Assembly: GCF_007829875.1 (NCBI RefSeq)
Contig: NZ_VIWV01000001.1
Span: forward strand, 4,496,501-4,560,500
Length of the DNA: 64,000 bases
Direction: 5' to 3'
Origin: Streptomyces capillispiralis
GTDB lineage: Bacteria; Actinomycetota; Actinomycetes; Streptomycetales; Streptomycetaceae
Position numbers and translations under genes: made by a program
The notes under the pieces: model-generated
What the model was told of the DNA's origin: nothing
What the model saw: the letters and a program-made list of their open reading frames with translations, nothing else
Databases searched by the model: none
Shown: positions 33,357-42,793 of the stretch, one piece after another
Numbering within the stretch: position 1 is the stretch's first letter
Layout of the letters: every line of letters starts with the position of its first letter

Positions 33357-34337
33357 TCACGTTCCCGTATCCGAGCCCCCGGCCGCCCGGCTCATCCGTT
33401 CCCCCAACGCCCGGACGACGTCCACGAGTTCCGCGGGCTCCTGCACGGTGAACTCGTGTCCCAGCATCGCCAGCCGTACCGCCGTCCACTCCTTGGCGCC
33501 CGTCACCGTCGCGCGCAGCCGGCAACGGTCCCCGTCCAACGGCTCGGGCGCGCCCAGCCAGCCCGGCAGTCGGGCCGCGATCACCTGGGCCGGTGCGGCG
33601 AAGGTGACGACGAGCTCGTACGACTCCTGTGTCCGGTGCATGGACCGGCGCAGGTACTCCGCCGCACTCCCGGTCGGCAGCTCCCTGGGTGTGAAGCGCG
33701 CCCCGGTGGCGAAGGGCTCGCTCACCCGGTCGACGCGGAACGTCCGCCAGTCCGCGCGGTCGAGGTCGTAGGCGACGAGGTACCAGCGCCGCCCGGTCGA
33801 CACCAGCCGGTACGGCTCCGTCACGCGCCGGGACTCCGTGCCGTCGGCGGCGCGGTAGGCGAACCGCAGCCGCTCGTGCCCGGCCACCGTCGACGCCATG
33901 ACGGTCAGCGTCTCGGGAGCGATCGTCGCTCCGTCCCCGCTGGTCAGCGGGGTGGTCGCGGCCTGGAGGGTGCTGACGCGGTGGCGCAGTCTGCCGGGCA
34001 GCACCTGTTCCAGCTTGGCGAGCGCCCGTACGGACGCCTCGTCCACGCCCTCCAGCGCGTGCCCGGCGCCGGCCCGCAGGCCCACCGCGATGGCCACCGC
34101 CTCCTCGTCGTCGAGTACCAGCGGCGGCATCGCCTTCCCGGCGACCAGCCGGTAGCCGCCGTCCGCGCCCAGGGTCGCCTGCACGGGATAGCCGAGCTCC
34201 CGCAGCCGGTCGATGTCCCGCCGGATCGTGCGCCGGGAGACGCCGAGCCGGTCGGCCAGCTCGCCGCCGGGCCATTCGCGGGGCGTCTGGAGGAGGGAGA
34301 GGAGCTGGAGAAGCCGGGCCGGAGTGTCCGTCGTCAT
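33357..34337 (-). CDS. YafY/DeoR-like WYL-domain transcriptional regulator
   Basis: The 326-residue protein has an N-terminal HTH_11 (RLLQLLSLLQTPREWPGGELADRLGVSRRTIRRDIDRLRELGYPV) and a WYL domain centred on RLVSTGRRWYLVAYDLDRADWRTFRVDRV, then a WCX C-terminal extension. WYL domains bind nucleotides or other ligands in bacterial regulators. It is divergent from the DHA2 exporter at 34401 with only 63 bases between, so it almost certainly controls it. The inverted repeat at 34358-34380 is the probable operator. Downstream is a short CCCACG-rich simple repeat. Confidence 0.9.
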   Translation of the reverse strand: MTTDTPARLLQLLSLLQTPREWPGGELADRLGVSRRTIRRDIDRLRELGYPVQATLGADGGYRLVAGKAMPPLVLDDEEAVAIAVGLRAGAGHALEGVDEASVRALAKLEQVLPGRLRHRVSTLQAATTPLTSGDGATIAPETLTVMASTVAGHERLRFAYRAADGTESRRVTEPYRLVSTGRRWYLVAYDLDRADWRTFRVDRVSEPFATGARFTPRELPTGSAAEYLRRSMHRTQESYELVVTFAAPAQVIAARLPGWLGAPEPLDGDRCRLRATVTGAKEWTAVRLAMLGHEFTVQEPAELVDVVRALGERMSRAAGGSDTGT

Positions 34338-34357
34338 GGAGACGAGGATGCCGCAGA

Positions 34358-34380
34358 AGTAGGACACGATCTGACCTACT
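34358..34380. promoter_or_regulatory. Candidate operator for the WYL regulator
   Basis: AGTAGG (34358-34363), 11 bases, CCTACT (34375-34380): a perfect 6-base inverted repeat in the 63-base divergent gap, overlapping where both promoters must lie. Confidence 0.55.
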
Positions 34381-34400
34381 GGGGTCATAGCTTCACGGAC

Positions 34401-35918
34401 ATGACCTTCACCGACACCCCGCAAGCACCAGGGCCCGTCGCGGGCGACCGTCGCCGCTGGTTCGCGCTGGCGATCGTGATGACCGCGGCCTTCATGGACC
34501 TCGTCGACGTCACGATCGTCAACATCGCGATCCCCTCCATCCAACGCGACGAGGGCGCCACCTTCAGTCAGATCCAGTGGATCACCGCGGGCTACGCGCT
34601 GGCCTTCGCCGCCGGGCTCGTCACCGGCGGCCGGCTCGGCGACATCCACGGCCGCAAGCGGGTCTTCCTCATCGGCATCGGCGGCTTCACCCTCGCCTCG
34701 GCGCTGTGCGGCCTCGCCGTGAACCCGGAGATGCTGGTCGCCTCCCGCATCCTCCAGGGCGCCATGGCGGCGCTGATGGTGCCGCAGGTGCTGTCGATCG
34801 TCCACGCGACCTTCCCGGCGCACGAGCGCGGCAAGGTGTTCGGGCTGTTCGGCGCGATCGTCGGCCTCGGCGCCGTGTCCGGACCGCTGCTCGGCGCGCT
34901 GCTGACGGAGTGGAACCTGTTCGGCCTGGAATGGCGGCCGATCTTCCTGATCAACCTGCCGGTCGGCATCGCCGGACTGCTCCTCGGCAGCCGCTTCATC
35001 ACCGAGTCGAAGGCGCCGCGCGCCCTCAAACTGGACCTCGTCGGTGTCGCGCTGGTGACGCTGGGCCTGCTGATGCTGCTCTACCCGCTCACCCGCGGCC
35101 GTGAGCTGGGCTGGCCGCTGTGGGGGTACGTGTCGATGGCCGGCGCGCTGGTGGTCTTCGCGGCGCTGGTGGCGTACGAGCGGAGGAAGAGCGCGCGGGA
35201 CGGCTCACCGCTGATCGAGCTGTCGCTGTTCAAGGTGAAGAGCTTCGCGGCGGGCATCGCGGTGCAGACGGTGTTCGGCATCGGCCTCGGCATCTTCTTC
35301 CTGGTCTGGACGCTCTACATGCAGATCGGCCTGGGCTGGAGCGCGTTGCGGGCCGGGCTGACCGGTGTGCCCTTCTCGATCGCCGTCTCGGTCGCGGCCG
35401 GGATGTCGGTGCAGCTGCTGGTCCCGCGCTACGGACGCAAGGTGCTCCAGGCGGGGGCGCTGGTGATGGCGGCCGGGGTGCTGATCTACATCTGGGAGGC
35501 CGGGCGGTACGGCCAGTCCATCGCCTCCTGGCAGATGGCGCTTCCGCTGGTGGTCATGGGCGTCGGCATGGGGCTGATCGTCGCTCCGCTCACGGACGCG
35601 GTGCTGTCCGAGGTGCCGCGCGAGCACGCCGGGTCGGCGTCCGGCCTGATCAACACCGTGCAGCAGATGGGGAACGCGCTCGGGCTCGGCCTGGTGTCGG
35701 TGGTGTTCTTCGGCGTGATCGACGAGCGGGTCGAGTCGGCCGGGGCGGGGCCGGCCGCCTTCGCGGACGGCTTCCAGCACGCGCTGGGCTGGGTGGCCGC
35801 GGTCATGGGCGTGATCTTCCTGCTGATGTTCGCCCTGCCGAAGCGCCCGGCCCAGCACGTGGAGGGCGCGGAGGAGGCTCCGGCCGCGGTGGGGAAGGAG
35901 CCCGAGCTCGTCTCCTGA
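34401..35918 (+). CDS. DHA2-family MFS exporter
   Basis: The 505-residue protein has 14 predicted helices: FALAIVMTAAFMDLVDVTIVNIAIPSIQ in helix 1, GGRLGDIHGRKRVFLIG (motif A), GLFGAIVGLGAVSGPLLGALL (motif C, antiport), HAGSASGLINTVQQMGNALG in the second half. It probably exports a toxic compound. The partner regulator is the divergent WYL protein. A perfect terminator follows at 35967. Confidence 0.93.
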   Translation: MTFTDTPQAPGPVAGDRRRWFALAIVMTAAFMDLVDVTIVNIAIPSIQRDEGATFSQIQWITAGYALAFAAGLVTGGRLGDIHGRKRVFLIGIGGFTLASALCGLAVNPEMLVASRILQGAMAALMVPQVLSIVHATFPAHERGKVFGLFGAIVGLGAVSGPLLGALLTEWNLFGLEWRPIFLINLPVGIAGLLLGSRFITESKAPRALKLDLVGVALVTLGLLMLLYPLTRGRELGWPLWGYVSMAGALVVFAALVAYERRKSARDGSPLIELSLFKVKSFAAGIAVQTVFGIGLGIFFLVWTLYMQIGLGWSALRAGLTGVPFSIAVSVAAGMSVQLLVPRYGRKVLQAGALVMAAGVLIYIWEAGRYGQSIASWQMALPLVVMGVGMGLIVAPLTDAVLSEVPREHAGSASGLINTVQQMGNALGLGLVSVVFFGVIDERVESAGAGPAAFADGFQHALGWVAAVMGVIFLLMFALPKRPAQHVEGAEEAPAAVGKEPELVS

Positions 35919-35966
35919 CCGGGGCGTGTCCTGGAGGGGCGTCTTCGGGATGCGTTCCGAGGACGG

Positions 35967-36000
35967 GTGGGCCCGGCACTCAGGGGGGTGCCGGGCCCAC
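35967..36000 (+). terminator. Terminator after the DHA2 exporter
   Basis: GTGGGCCCGGCAC (35967-35979) pairs perfectly with GTGCCGGGCCCAC (35988-36000), with an 8-base loop. Confidence 0.85.
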
Positions 36001-36193
36001 GGGTGCCCACGCGGTGGTCCGGCCCCCTGTGCAGCGGGAAGGGCCGGAAAGACGGACGCGATCGGATGCCCGTTCATGCCCGATCGTGCCCGTACCTGTT
36101 TACTTGCCGGACATCTGGGCGTACTCTCCGAGCGAAACCACACGTTCGGGCATGGCTGGGCCGGCCCCGGACCCGACTCGGAGGCAGCCGGAC

Positions 36194-36955
36194 ATGTACG
36201 CACCGGAACGCCAGCAGGAGATTCTGCGGCTAGCCCGCGAAGGCGGCCGGGTGGACGTGGTCTCGCTGGCCGAGGAGTTCCAGGTGACCGCCGAGACCAT
36301 CCGCCGGGACCTGAAGGCCCTCGACCGCGCCGGCCTGGTCCGCAGGGTGCACGGCGGCGCCATCCCCGCCGGCCGCCTCGACTTCGAGCCCGACCTCGCC
36401 GAGCGGGAGACGACCGCCGCCGACGAGAAGGACCGCATCGCCAAGGCCGCCCTCGCGGAACTCCCCGCCGACGGCACCCTGATCGTCGACGCCGGTTCGA
36501 CGGCCGCCCGGCTCGCGGAGGTCATGCCGGCGGAGCTCTCCCTCACCGTCGTCACCCACAGCCTGCCCATCGCCGCCCGCCTCGCCGACCACCCCGGCAT
36601 CCAGCTGCACCTGGTCGGGGGCAGGGTGCGGCACCGTACGCGCGCCGCCGTGGACGCCTGGGCGCTGCGCGCGTACGCCGAGATCCGCGCGGACGTCCTG
36701 TTCGTGGCCGCCAACGGCTTCTCCGCCGAGCACGGTCTGACCACCCCCGACCTCGCCGAGGCCGCCGTGAAGCGCGCGGCCATGGCCGCCGCCCGCCGCG
36801 TGGTGCTGCTCGCCGACTCCTCCAAGCACGGCCAGGAGCACTTCGCCCGCTTCGGCGACCTGGGCGACGTGGACCTGCTGATCACCGACAGCGGGCTGAG
36901 CCCGCAGGACGCCGCCGCCATCGAAAGCGGCGGCACGGAAGTGGTACGCGCATGA
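36194..36955 (+). CDS. fruR: DeoR-family fructose-operon regulator FruR
   Basis: The 253-residue DeoR regulator has the helix-turn-helix RQQEILRLAREGGRVDVVSLAEEFQVTAETIRRDLKALDRAGLVRRVHGGA and an effector domain with LIVDAGSTAARLAEVMP, VVTHSLPIAARLAD, HLVGGRVRHRTRAAVD and FVAANGFSAEHGLTTPD, the DeoR C-terminal fold that senses sugar phosphates. It is first in the operon; the stop overlaps the fruK start (ATGA). It likely responds to fructose-1-phosphate. Confidence 0.93.
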   Translation: MYAPERQQEILRLAREGGRVDVVSLAEEFQVTAETIRRDLKALDRAGLVRRVHGGAIPAGRLDFEPDLAERETTAADEKDRIAKAALAELPADGTLIVDAGSTAARLAEVMPAELSLTVVTHSLPIAARLADHPGIQLHLVGGRVRHRTRAAVDAWALRAYAEIRADVLFVAANGFSAEHGLTTPDLAEAAVKRAAMAAARRVVLLADSSKHGQEHFARFGDLGDVDLLITDSGLSPQDAAAIESGGTEVVRA

Positions 36956-37899
36956 TCCTCACCGTCACCCCCAACCCGTCCCTGGACCGCACCTACGAGG
37001 TCCCCTCGCTGGACCGCGGTGAGGTCGTCCGGGCCACCGGCGAACGCGTCGACCCCGGCGGCAAGGGCGTCAACGTCTCCCGCGCCGTCGCCGCGGCCGG
37101 GCGGCGCACGGTCGCCGTACTGCCGCTGGGCGGCGCGCCGGGTGCCCTGGTCGCCGACCTGCTCGACGCGCAGGGCATCGAGGTCGCGCCGGTGCCGGTC
37201 GCCGGCGCCACCCGCTCCAACATCGCCCTCGCCGAGTCGGACGGCGTCCTGACGAAGATCAACGCGCCGGGCCCCGAACTGACCCCGGCCGAGCGGGAAC
37301 TGCTCCTCGACACCGTGCGCCGGCAGTCCCCGGGCGCCGACTGGATCGCCTGCTGTGGCAGCCTGCCGCGCGGACTCGCGCCCTCCTGGTACGCGGCCCT
37401 GGTCGCCCGGGCGCACGCCGCCGGCGTACGCATCGCCCTGGACACCTCCGGGCCCGCGCTGCTCGCGGCCCTGCGCGAGCGGCCCGACGTGGTGAAGCCG
37501 AACGCCGAGGAACTCGCCCAGGCCGTGGGGCGCCCCCTGGCCACCGTGGGTGACGCGCTGAAGGCGGCCGAGGAACTGCGCGCGACCGGCGCCCGGGCCG
37601 TCCTCGCCAGCCTCGGCGCCGACGGACAACTGCTCGTCGACGCGGACGGCGCCTGGTTCGGCACCGCCTCGGTGGACGGCGTCCGCAGCAACGTGGGCGC
37701 GGGCGACGCCTCCCTCGCCGGATTCCTCATCGCCGGCGGACGCGGCCCCGAGGCGCTGGCCTCGGCCGTCGCCCACGGCGCCGCGGCCGTCCGGCTGCCC
37801 GGCAGCGTGATGCCGACACCGGACGACCTGGCCCCCGACGCGGTGACCGTCACGGCCGAGGTGCCCGTCGACCGCCCCTTGCGGGAGCCGGCGTCATGA
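36952..37899 (+). CDS. fruK: 1-phosphofructokinase
   Basis: The 315-residue PfkB-family kinase opens MILTVTPNPSLDRTYEVP with GGKGVNVSRAVAAAG for sugar binding and ends with VRSNVGAGDASLAGFLIAGG, the anion hole and catalytic Asp. It converts fructose-1-phosphate made by FruA to fructose-1,6-bisphosphate with ATP. It overlaps fruR by ATGA and lies 112 bases before fruA. Confidence 0.96.
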   Translation: MILTVTPNPSLDRTYEVPSLDRGEVVRATGERVDPGGKGVNVSRAVAAAGRRTVAVLPLGGAPGALVADLLDAQGIEVAPVPVAGATRSNIALAESDGVLTKINAPGPELTPAERELLLDTVRRQSPGADWIACCGSLPRGLAPSWYAALVARAHAAGVRIALDTSGPALLAALRERPDVVKPNAEELAQAVGRPLATVGDALKAAEELRATGARAVLASLGADGQLLVDADGAWFGTASVDGVRSNVGAGDASLAGFLIAGGRGPEALASAVAHGAAAVRLPGSVMPTPDDLAPDAVTVTAEVPVDRPLREPAS

Positions 37900-38011
37900 C
37901 CCCCCGCCCGGCGGCCGGACCCGCCCCCGCTCTTCCCCTCCCCCTCCTCACCCCCGTCCCCTCTTACGCCCACCCCGCTGCACGGGCGATACGCGTGCGA
38001 AGGAGCCCGCG

Positions 38012-40195
38012 ATGAGCGACATGATCACCGCGGACCTGGTCGATCTCGATCTCGACCTGTCCGCCGACACCAAGGAAGCCGCGGCGCGTGCCCTCGCCGG
38101 GCGCATGGTGGCCCTGGGCCGGGTGACCGACCTGGACGGCTTCCTCGCCGACGTCGCCGCCCGCGAGGCGCAGATGCCGACCGGCCTCGACGGCGGCATC
38201 GGCATCCCGCACTGCCGCAGCACGCATGTCACCGAGCCGACCCTGGCCTTCGGGCGCAGCGGTGCCGGGATCGACTTCGGCGCGGCGGACGGGCCCGCCG
38301 ATCTGATCTTCCTGATCGCCGCCCCGGCCGGTGCCGACGACGCCCATCTGACGATCCTGTCGTCGCTGGCCAGGCAGCTGATGAACGCCGAGTTCACCAC
38401 CGCGCTCCGGTCGGTGGGCGACGCGGCGGCAGCGGCGGCGCTCATCCGCGGCGACGAGCCGCCGACGGCCGCCGGGAGCGGCACCGCAGACTCCGTGGCG
38501 GCGCCGGCGGCGGCCTCCGCCGGCGCCGCCACGGTCACCGACGAGCCGAAGCCGAAGCCGGCTCCGTCCCCGGTCACCGACGGCGCGGAGGCCACCCCGG
38601 TCGCTCCGGGTGCCACCCCGGTCGCTCCGGGTGCCGCGACGGCCGCCCCGGGTGCCGCCACCGCCGCGGCCGGTGCGGAGCGCCGTCCGTTCCGGGTGGT
38701 CGCCGTCACCTCCTGCCCCACCGGCATCGCCCACACCTACATGGCGGCCGAGTCGCTGGAGAACGCCGGCCGCGAGGCGGGCATCGAGATCGTCGTCGAG
38801 ACCCAGGGCTCCGCCGGCTTCACCCGGCTCGACCCGGCCGTGATCGCGGCGGCGGACGGCGTGATCTTCGCCCACGACGTCCCCGTACGGGAGAAGGACC
38901 GCTTCGCCGGCAAGCCCACCGTCGACACCGGCGTCAAGGCGGCCATCAACCGCCCCGCCGACCTGATCGCCGAGGTCCGTGGCAAGGCCGAGCGCGGCGA
39001 GGTCACCGGCGTGGCCGCCGCCTCCGGCGGTACGCCCGTCGAGCGCGCCGGCGACAGCGGCGAGGGCTACGGCACCAAGCTGCGCAAGTGGCTGATGTCC
39101 GGCGTCAGCTACATGGTGCCGTTCGTCGCGGCGGGCGGTCTGCTCATCGCCCTCGGCTTCGCCATCGGCGGCTACGAGATCAACAAGGCGCCGTCGGTGA
39201 TGGACCACTTCGTGTGGACCCAGGCCGACAGCTGGGGCGCGCTGCTCTTCCAGATCGGCGGCGTCGCCTTCGGCTTCCTCGTCCCGGTCCTGGCCGGGTA
39301 CATCGCCTACGGCATGGCCGACCGGCCCGGACTCGTGCCCGGCTTCGTCGGCGGCGCGATCTCGCTCACCATCAACGCCGGCTTCCTCGGCGGCCTCGCG
39401 GCCGGTCTGATCGCCGGTGGTGTGGTGATCGCGATCCAGAAGGCGCGCATCCCCACCGCGCTGCGCGGCATCATGCCGGTGGTGGTGATCCCGCTGATCT
39501 CCGCCGCGGTCGTCGGATTCCTGATGTTCGTCGTGATCGGCAAGCCGATCGCCGAGGCGCAGAAGGGCATGACCGACTGGCTGAACGGCCTCACCGGCAC
39601 CAACGCCGTCCTGCTCGGCGCCCTGCTCGGCCTCATGATGTGCTTCGACCTCGGCGGCCCCGTCAACAAGGTCGCCTACACCTTCGCCACCGCCGGGATC
39701 GCCGTCGCGAGCCCCAGCGACTCCGCGATGAAGATCATGGCCGCGGTGATGGCCGCCGGAATGGTGCCGCCGCTGGCGATGGCCCTGGCCACCACGGTCC
39801 GCGGCAAGCTCTTCAACCGGACCGAACGGGAGAACGGCAAGGCCGCCTGGGTCCTGGGCGCCTCCTTCATCTCCGAGGGAGCGATCCCGTTCGCGGCGGC
39901 CGACCCGCTGCGCGTGATCCCCGCCTCCATGGCGGGCGGCGCCGTCACCGGAGCCCTGTCCATGGCGTTCGGCGCCACCCTGCGCGCCCCGCACGGCGGC
40001 ATCTTCGTGGTCCCGCTGATCGGCAACCCGCTCCTCTACCTCGTCGCCATCGCCGCCGGTGTCGGTGTCACCACCGCCCTGGTCATCGTCCTCAAGGGCC
40101 TGCGCAAGCCCGCCCCTGCCGCCGCCGGGACCGGCGAGGACACGTCCGCTGCGGCCACGGGCAGCGCGGGCAGCAAGGAGCCGGTGGCCGCCTAG
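38012..40195 (+). CDS. fruA: Fructose-specific PTS enzyme IIABC
   Basis: This 727-residue fused PTS permease has three parts. EIIA (1-150) has phospho-His67 in GGIGIPHCRS. After an Ala/Pro-rich linker with VAPGAT repeats, EIIB has phospho-Cys235 in VAVTSCPTGIAHTYMAAE. EIIC from about residue 350 has 8-10 helices, with SGVSYMVPFVAAGGLLIALGF, CFDLGGPVNKVAYTFATAG and GASFISEGAIPFAAADPLRVIPA. It imports and phosphorylates fructose to fructose-1-phosphate using phosphate from HPr. AAGGAG precedes the ATG. It closes the fruRKA operon. Confidence 0.97.
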   Translation: MSDMITADLVDLDLDLSADTKEAAARALAGRMVALGRVTDLDGFLADVAAREAQMPTGLDGGIGIPHCRSTHVTEPTLAFGRSGAGIDFGAADGPADLIFLIAAPAGADDAHLTILSSLARQLMNAEFTTALRSVGDAAAAAALIRGDEPPTAAGSGTADSVAAPAAASAGAATVTDEPKPKPAPSPVTDGAEATPVAPGATPVAPGAATAAPGAATAAAGAERRPFRVVAVTSCPTGIAHTYMAAESLENAGREAGIEIVVETQGSAGFTRLDPAVIAAADGVIFAHDVPVREKDRFAGKPTVDTGVKAAINRPADLIAEVRGKAERGEVTGVAAASGGTPVERAGDSGEGYGTKLRKWLMSGVSYMVPFVAAGGLLIALGFAIGGYEINKAPSVMDHFVWTQADSWGALLFQIGGVAFGFLVPVLAGYIAYGMADRPGLVPGFVGGAISLTINAGFLGGLAAGLIAGGVVIAIQKARIPTALRGIMPVVVIPLISAAVVGFLMFVVIGKPIAEAQKGMTDWLNGLTGTNAVLLGALLGLMMCFDLGGPVNKVAYTFATAGIAVASPSDSAMKIMAAVMAAGMVPPLAMALATTVRGKLFNRTERENGKAAWVLGASFISEGAIPFAAADPLRVIPASMAGGAVTGALSMAFGATLRAPHGGIFVVPLIGNPLLYLVAIAAGVGVTTALVIVLKGLRKPAPAAAGTGEDTSAAATGSAGSKEPVAA

Positions 40196-40265
40196 AGCCA
40201 CGACGACGCGTCCATATGGGTAGGTATGGGTGGTTCATGCCTACTGCGATATAGATCACGCTCAT

Positions 40266-40295
40266 CACGATCCGGGTTCACCAGCCCGGATCGTG
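40266..40295 (+). terminator. Terminator after fruA
   Basis: CACGATCCGGG (40266-40276) pairs perfectly with CCCGGATCGTG (40285-40295), with an 8-base loop, 70 bases past the fruA stop and just before the next start. Confidence 0.8.
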
Positions 40296-40311
40296 GTGTC
40301 TACTGGGCCGC

Positions 40312-40596
40312 ATGCGTGAGCACGAGACGATCTCGCGGACCACGGGTGCCACCGTCATCACCCTGGTGGCCGTGGTCTGCGCGGCGGGTCTGGCCGGTGC
40401 CCTGCGGCGTCGACGCGGGCGGATACGCGAGCGCGCGCGAGAGCGCCGGGAGGCGGCCCACCGGCACACGCCGCACGGCACCCCGGCCATCCCCCGCCAG
40501 CGAAGGACGGGCCCGGCCGCCGAAGCGGTCCACCTCACCGAAGCGGAACGCGACGCGTTCGCCGGGCTGGTACGACGCCTCAGCGAAGGGCGCTGA
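40312..40596 (+). CDS. Small single-pass membrane protein
   Basis: The 94-residue protein has one membrane helix at about 12-31 (ATVITLVAVVCAAGLAGAL), a strongly basic stretch (RRRRGRIRERARERREAAHRH), and a C-terminal helix TEAERDAFAGLVRRLSEGR. The positive-inside rule puts the C-terminus in the cytoplasm. I know no function. It ends 18 bases from the convergent DUF6227 gene. Confidence 0.65.
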   Translation: MREHETISRTTGATVITLVAVVCAAGLAGALRRRRGRIRERARERREAAHRHTPHGTPAIPRQRRTGPAAEAVHLTEAERDAFAGLVRRLSEGR

Positions 40597-40614
40597 GCCT
40601 CAGCCTCGTCAGCA

Positions 40615-41361
40615 TCAGGAGACCTGCGCCGCCCGGCGCTCCATCGCCTCCCGCGCCGCCTCCTCGCTGACATACACCTCGCACATGTGGCGCCCGTCGG
40701 GCGTGACCGTGTGCTCGACCTCCCACAGGGACAACTCCGCGCCGTCACCCAGCAGGAACGCGTGCTCGTAGAGCGAGAAGGCCAGCCGCGTACGCCCCGC
40801 ACGGGACGGCCGGCCGAAGGCCTGCGTGATCCGGTGCGCGCACGCCGTGGCCAGCAGGGCGGCCGTCTCCGCACCCGGCCGGTCCACGTTCTCCGCCCGG
40901 CGCAGTAAACGGCGCGCGTGGTCCGCGGAACCCTCCGGGACGTAGACGTGCCGCAGGGCGGGGGCCGGAGACAGCTGCACCGTCACCGGCAGCTCGAAGT
41001 CCGTGGTGTCCGGCGGCAGCGGCAACCGGGCCGTGGCCGTGCGCAGTTCCTCCTCGTCCACGTACACCTCGTGCTGGGGCTCGGCTCCCGCGGCGGTGTT
41101 GTGGACGAGCTCCCACAGGGTGAGCGCCGAACCGTCGGCGAGCAGCCAGGTGTGCCGGTACGTCTCCCGGTGCAAGCCCGCGCTGTGGTGCGCGGAGTGC
41201 AGCGAACTGTCGTGCACCAGCGCGCAGTCCAGCCGGCCGACCGTCTCGTCGGGCAGCTCGAAGGAGTTCAGGGCGCGGCCGAGGAGTCGCGCGAGGTGCT
41301 CCTCCGGAGACTCGGGTGGATCGGGTGGTTCGTACGCTTCCGTCTCGTACGGAACGCTCAA
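40615..41361 (-). CDS. DUF6227 family protein
   Basis: The 248-residue acidic protein has two similar halves, each with a Trp/Glu motif: RETYRHTWLLADGSALTLWELVHN and FSLYEHAFLLGDGAELSLWEVEHT, both followed by EVYVxEE. I read this as an internal duplication. It matches the Streptomyces-specific family DUF6227, of unknown role. TTG 41361 follows GGGAG; the resulting start SVPYETEAYEPPD looks right. No membrane or signal segment is seen. Confidence 0.85.
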   Translation of the reverse strand: MSVPYETEAYEPPDPPESPEEHLARLLGRALNSFELPDETVGRLDCALVHDSSLHSAHHSAGLHRETYRHTWLLADGSALTLWELVHNTAAGAEPQHEVYVDEEELRTATARLPLPPDTTDFELPVTVQLSPAPALRHVYVPEGSADHARRLLRRAENVDRPGAETAALLATACAHRITQAFGRPSRAGRTRLAFSLYEHAFLLGDGAELSLWEVEHTVTPDGRHMCEVYVSEEAAREAMERRAAQVS

Positions 41362-41521
41362 GGTTTCTCCCGGCGTTGCTGCATGTCACCTTGTGGGTGC
41401 ATACCGTAGCCCCTCGGCCGGACATCATGTCCCGGAACCGAGAAATCGGATGGCGGGGGAACGAGCGGGTCGCGGGAGAAATTCCCGGGCCGCCCGACGG
41501 GGCGGCCGGCGAGCGGTTTCT

Positions 41522-42550
41522 TCACCGTTCCCCGTACAACTCCCCGTGATTCGGCCACGATCCGCCCGGCCCGTCCACCGGCCCGGCGGCCCGTACGGCT
41601 CGTACGATCGCGCGGGTCACCAGGTCCGCGCCCGCCGCGAGCACCTCGTTGAGGGCCAGGGGATCCGCCGCGTCCAGCGGGCGCTCACCGGTGGCCAGGG
41701 TGAACACCGTGTCCCCGTCGCTCAGCAGATGCACCGGCCGGACCGCTCGCGCGATGCCGTCGTGAGCGGTGCCCGCCAGTTTCTGCGCCTGCGCCTTCGA
41801 CAGGTCGGCGTCGGTGGCGACCACCGCGAGCGTGGTGTTCAGCGGGGGAGGCGCGTTCCGCTCGGCCACCTGCGCGAGCCGGCGCAGCGCCGCCTCGTGC
41901 ACCTCCGCCGCCGGGTAGCGCACCCGGCCCTGGAACAACTCCCCGTACAGCACCCCCGTTTCCGGATCCAGTGCCGACCCCGCCGCGTTGGCCACCACCA
42001 GCGCGGCGACCGTGATGCCCGACTCCAGCACCGCGCTCGCGGTGCCGACACCGCCCTTCAACTGGCCCACCACCGCGCCCGTGCCGGCGCCGACACAGCC
42101 CTGCTCCACCGGTGCGCCCGGTCCGGTCGCCGCAGCGGCCTCGACCGCGGCCCGGCCCGTGGCCGCGTCCGGGCGGGCCCGGAAGTCGCCGCCCCGGCCC
42201 AGGTCGAAGACGCAGGCGGCCGGCACCACCGGCACCACGTGCGCGGAATCCGGACCGACCCGCACCCCGCGGCCCCGCTCCTCCAGCCAGGCCATCACCC
42301 CCGACGCCGCGTCGAGCCCGTAGGCACTGCCCCCGGTGAGCACGATCGCCTCGACCCGCTGCACCAGGTTGCGCGGATCGAGCGCGTCCGTCTCCTTGGT
42401 GCCGGGGCCGCCTCCGCGCACGTCCACCGCGGCCACCGCCCCGCCCTCGGGGGCGAGCACGACCGTGGTGCCCGTGAGCCAACCGTCGCCGGTGCGCGTC
42501 GCGTGTCCCACGCGCACCCCGGCCACATCCGTCAGAGCGTCAGCTGTCAT
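41522..42550 (-). CDS. P1 family (DmpA-type) self-cleaving peptidase
   Basis: The 342-residue protein has VAGVRVGHATRTGDGWLTGTTVVLAPEGG, VDVRGGGPGTKETDALDP, VLTGGSAYGLDAASGVMAWLEERG and the likely autocleavage/nucleophile region PPPLNTTLAVVATDADLSK. P1 enzymes (DmpA, BapA) split themselves before a Ser/Thr and act as N-terminal-nucleophile aminopeptidases, some on beta-peptides or amides. The substrate is unknown. The ATG at 42550 is divergent from the small gene at 42593. Confidence 0.92.
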   Translation of the reverse strand: MTADALTDVAGVRVGHATRTGDGWLTGTTVVLAPEGGAVAAVDVRGGGPGTKETDALDPRNLVQRVEAIVLTGGSAYGLDAASGVMAWLEERGRGVRVGPDSAHVVPVVPAACVFDLGRGGDFRARPDAATGRAAVEAAAATGPGAPVEQGCVGAGTGAVVGQLKGGVGTASAVLESGITVAALVVANAAGSALDPETGVLYGELFQGRVRYPAAEVHEAALRRLAQVAERNAPPPLNTTLAVVATDADLSKAQAQKLAGTAHDGIARAVRPVHLLSDGDTVFTLATGERPLDAADPLALNEVLAAGADLVTRAIVRAVRAAGPVDGPGGSWPNHGELYGER

Positions 42551-42592
42551 GAGACCAGTTCTGCCCGCCGGCCGGGGCCGTACCCTTGGCGT

Positions 42593-42769
42593 ATGAGTAC
42601 CGCCCCCGAACCCTCGCCCCGTGACGCGAAGCCCGCGCTGGTCTTCGACGACCCGCTGGAACAGCAGTCCTCGGACGACACGGACCGCGGGTGGGGCGAT
42701 CGCCCCTCCGGCGACAGCGCCTCGGACCTGAAGCGCTTCCTCGACGAGAAGCCGCCCCACCACATCTGA
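42593..42769 (+). CDS. Small conserved Streptomyces protein, probably leaderless
   Basis: The 58-residue hydrophilic protein (STAPEPSPRDAKPALVFDDP, then SDLKRFLDEKPPHHI) is of unknown function. There is no ribosome site. TACCCT at 42581-42586 lies 6 bases before the ATG, the classic -10 spacing for a leaderless message. Codon bias supports a real gene. It is convergent with mscL. Confidence 0.65.
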   Translation: MSTAPEPSPRDAKPALVFDDPLEQQSSDDTDRGWGDRPSGDSASDLKRFLDEKPPHHI

Positions 42770-42793
42770 CCCGCCCGCCGGCGGGCGGCGCCG

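Noticed and set aside
37964..40201. 745-codon minus-strand open frame opposite fruA
   Set aside because: The His/Asp/Gly-rich translation is a reflection of fruA codons. The fruA domains are unmistakable on the plus strand.
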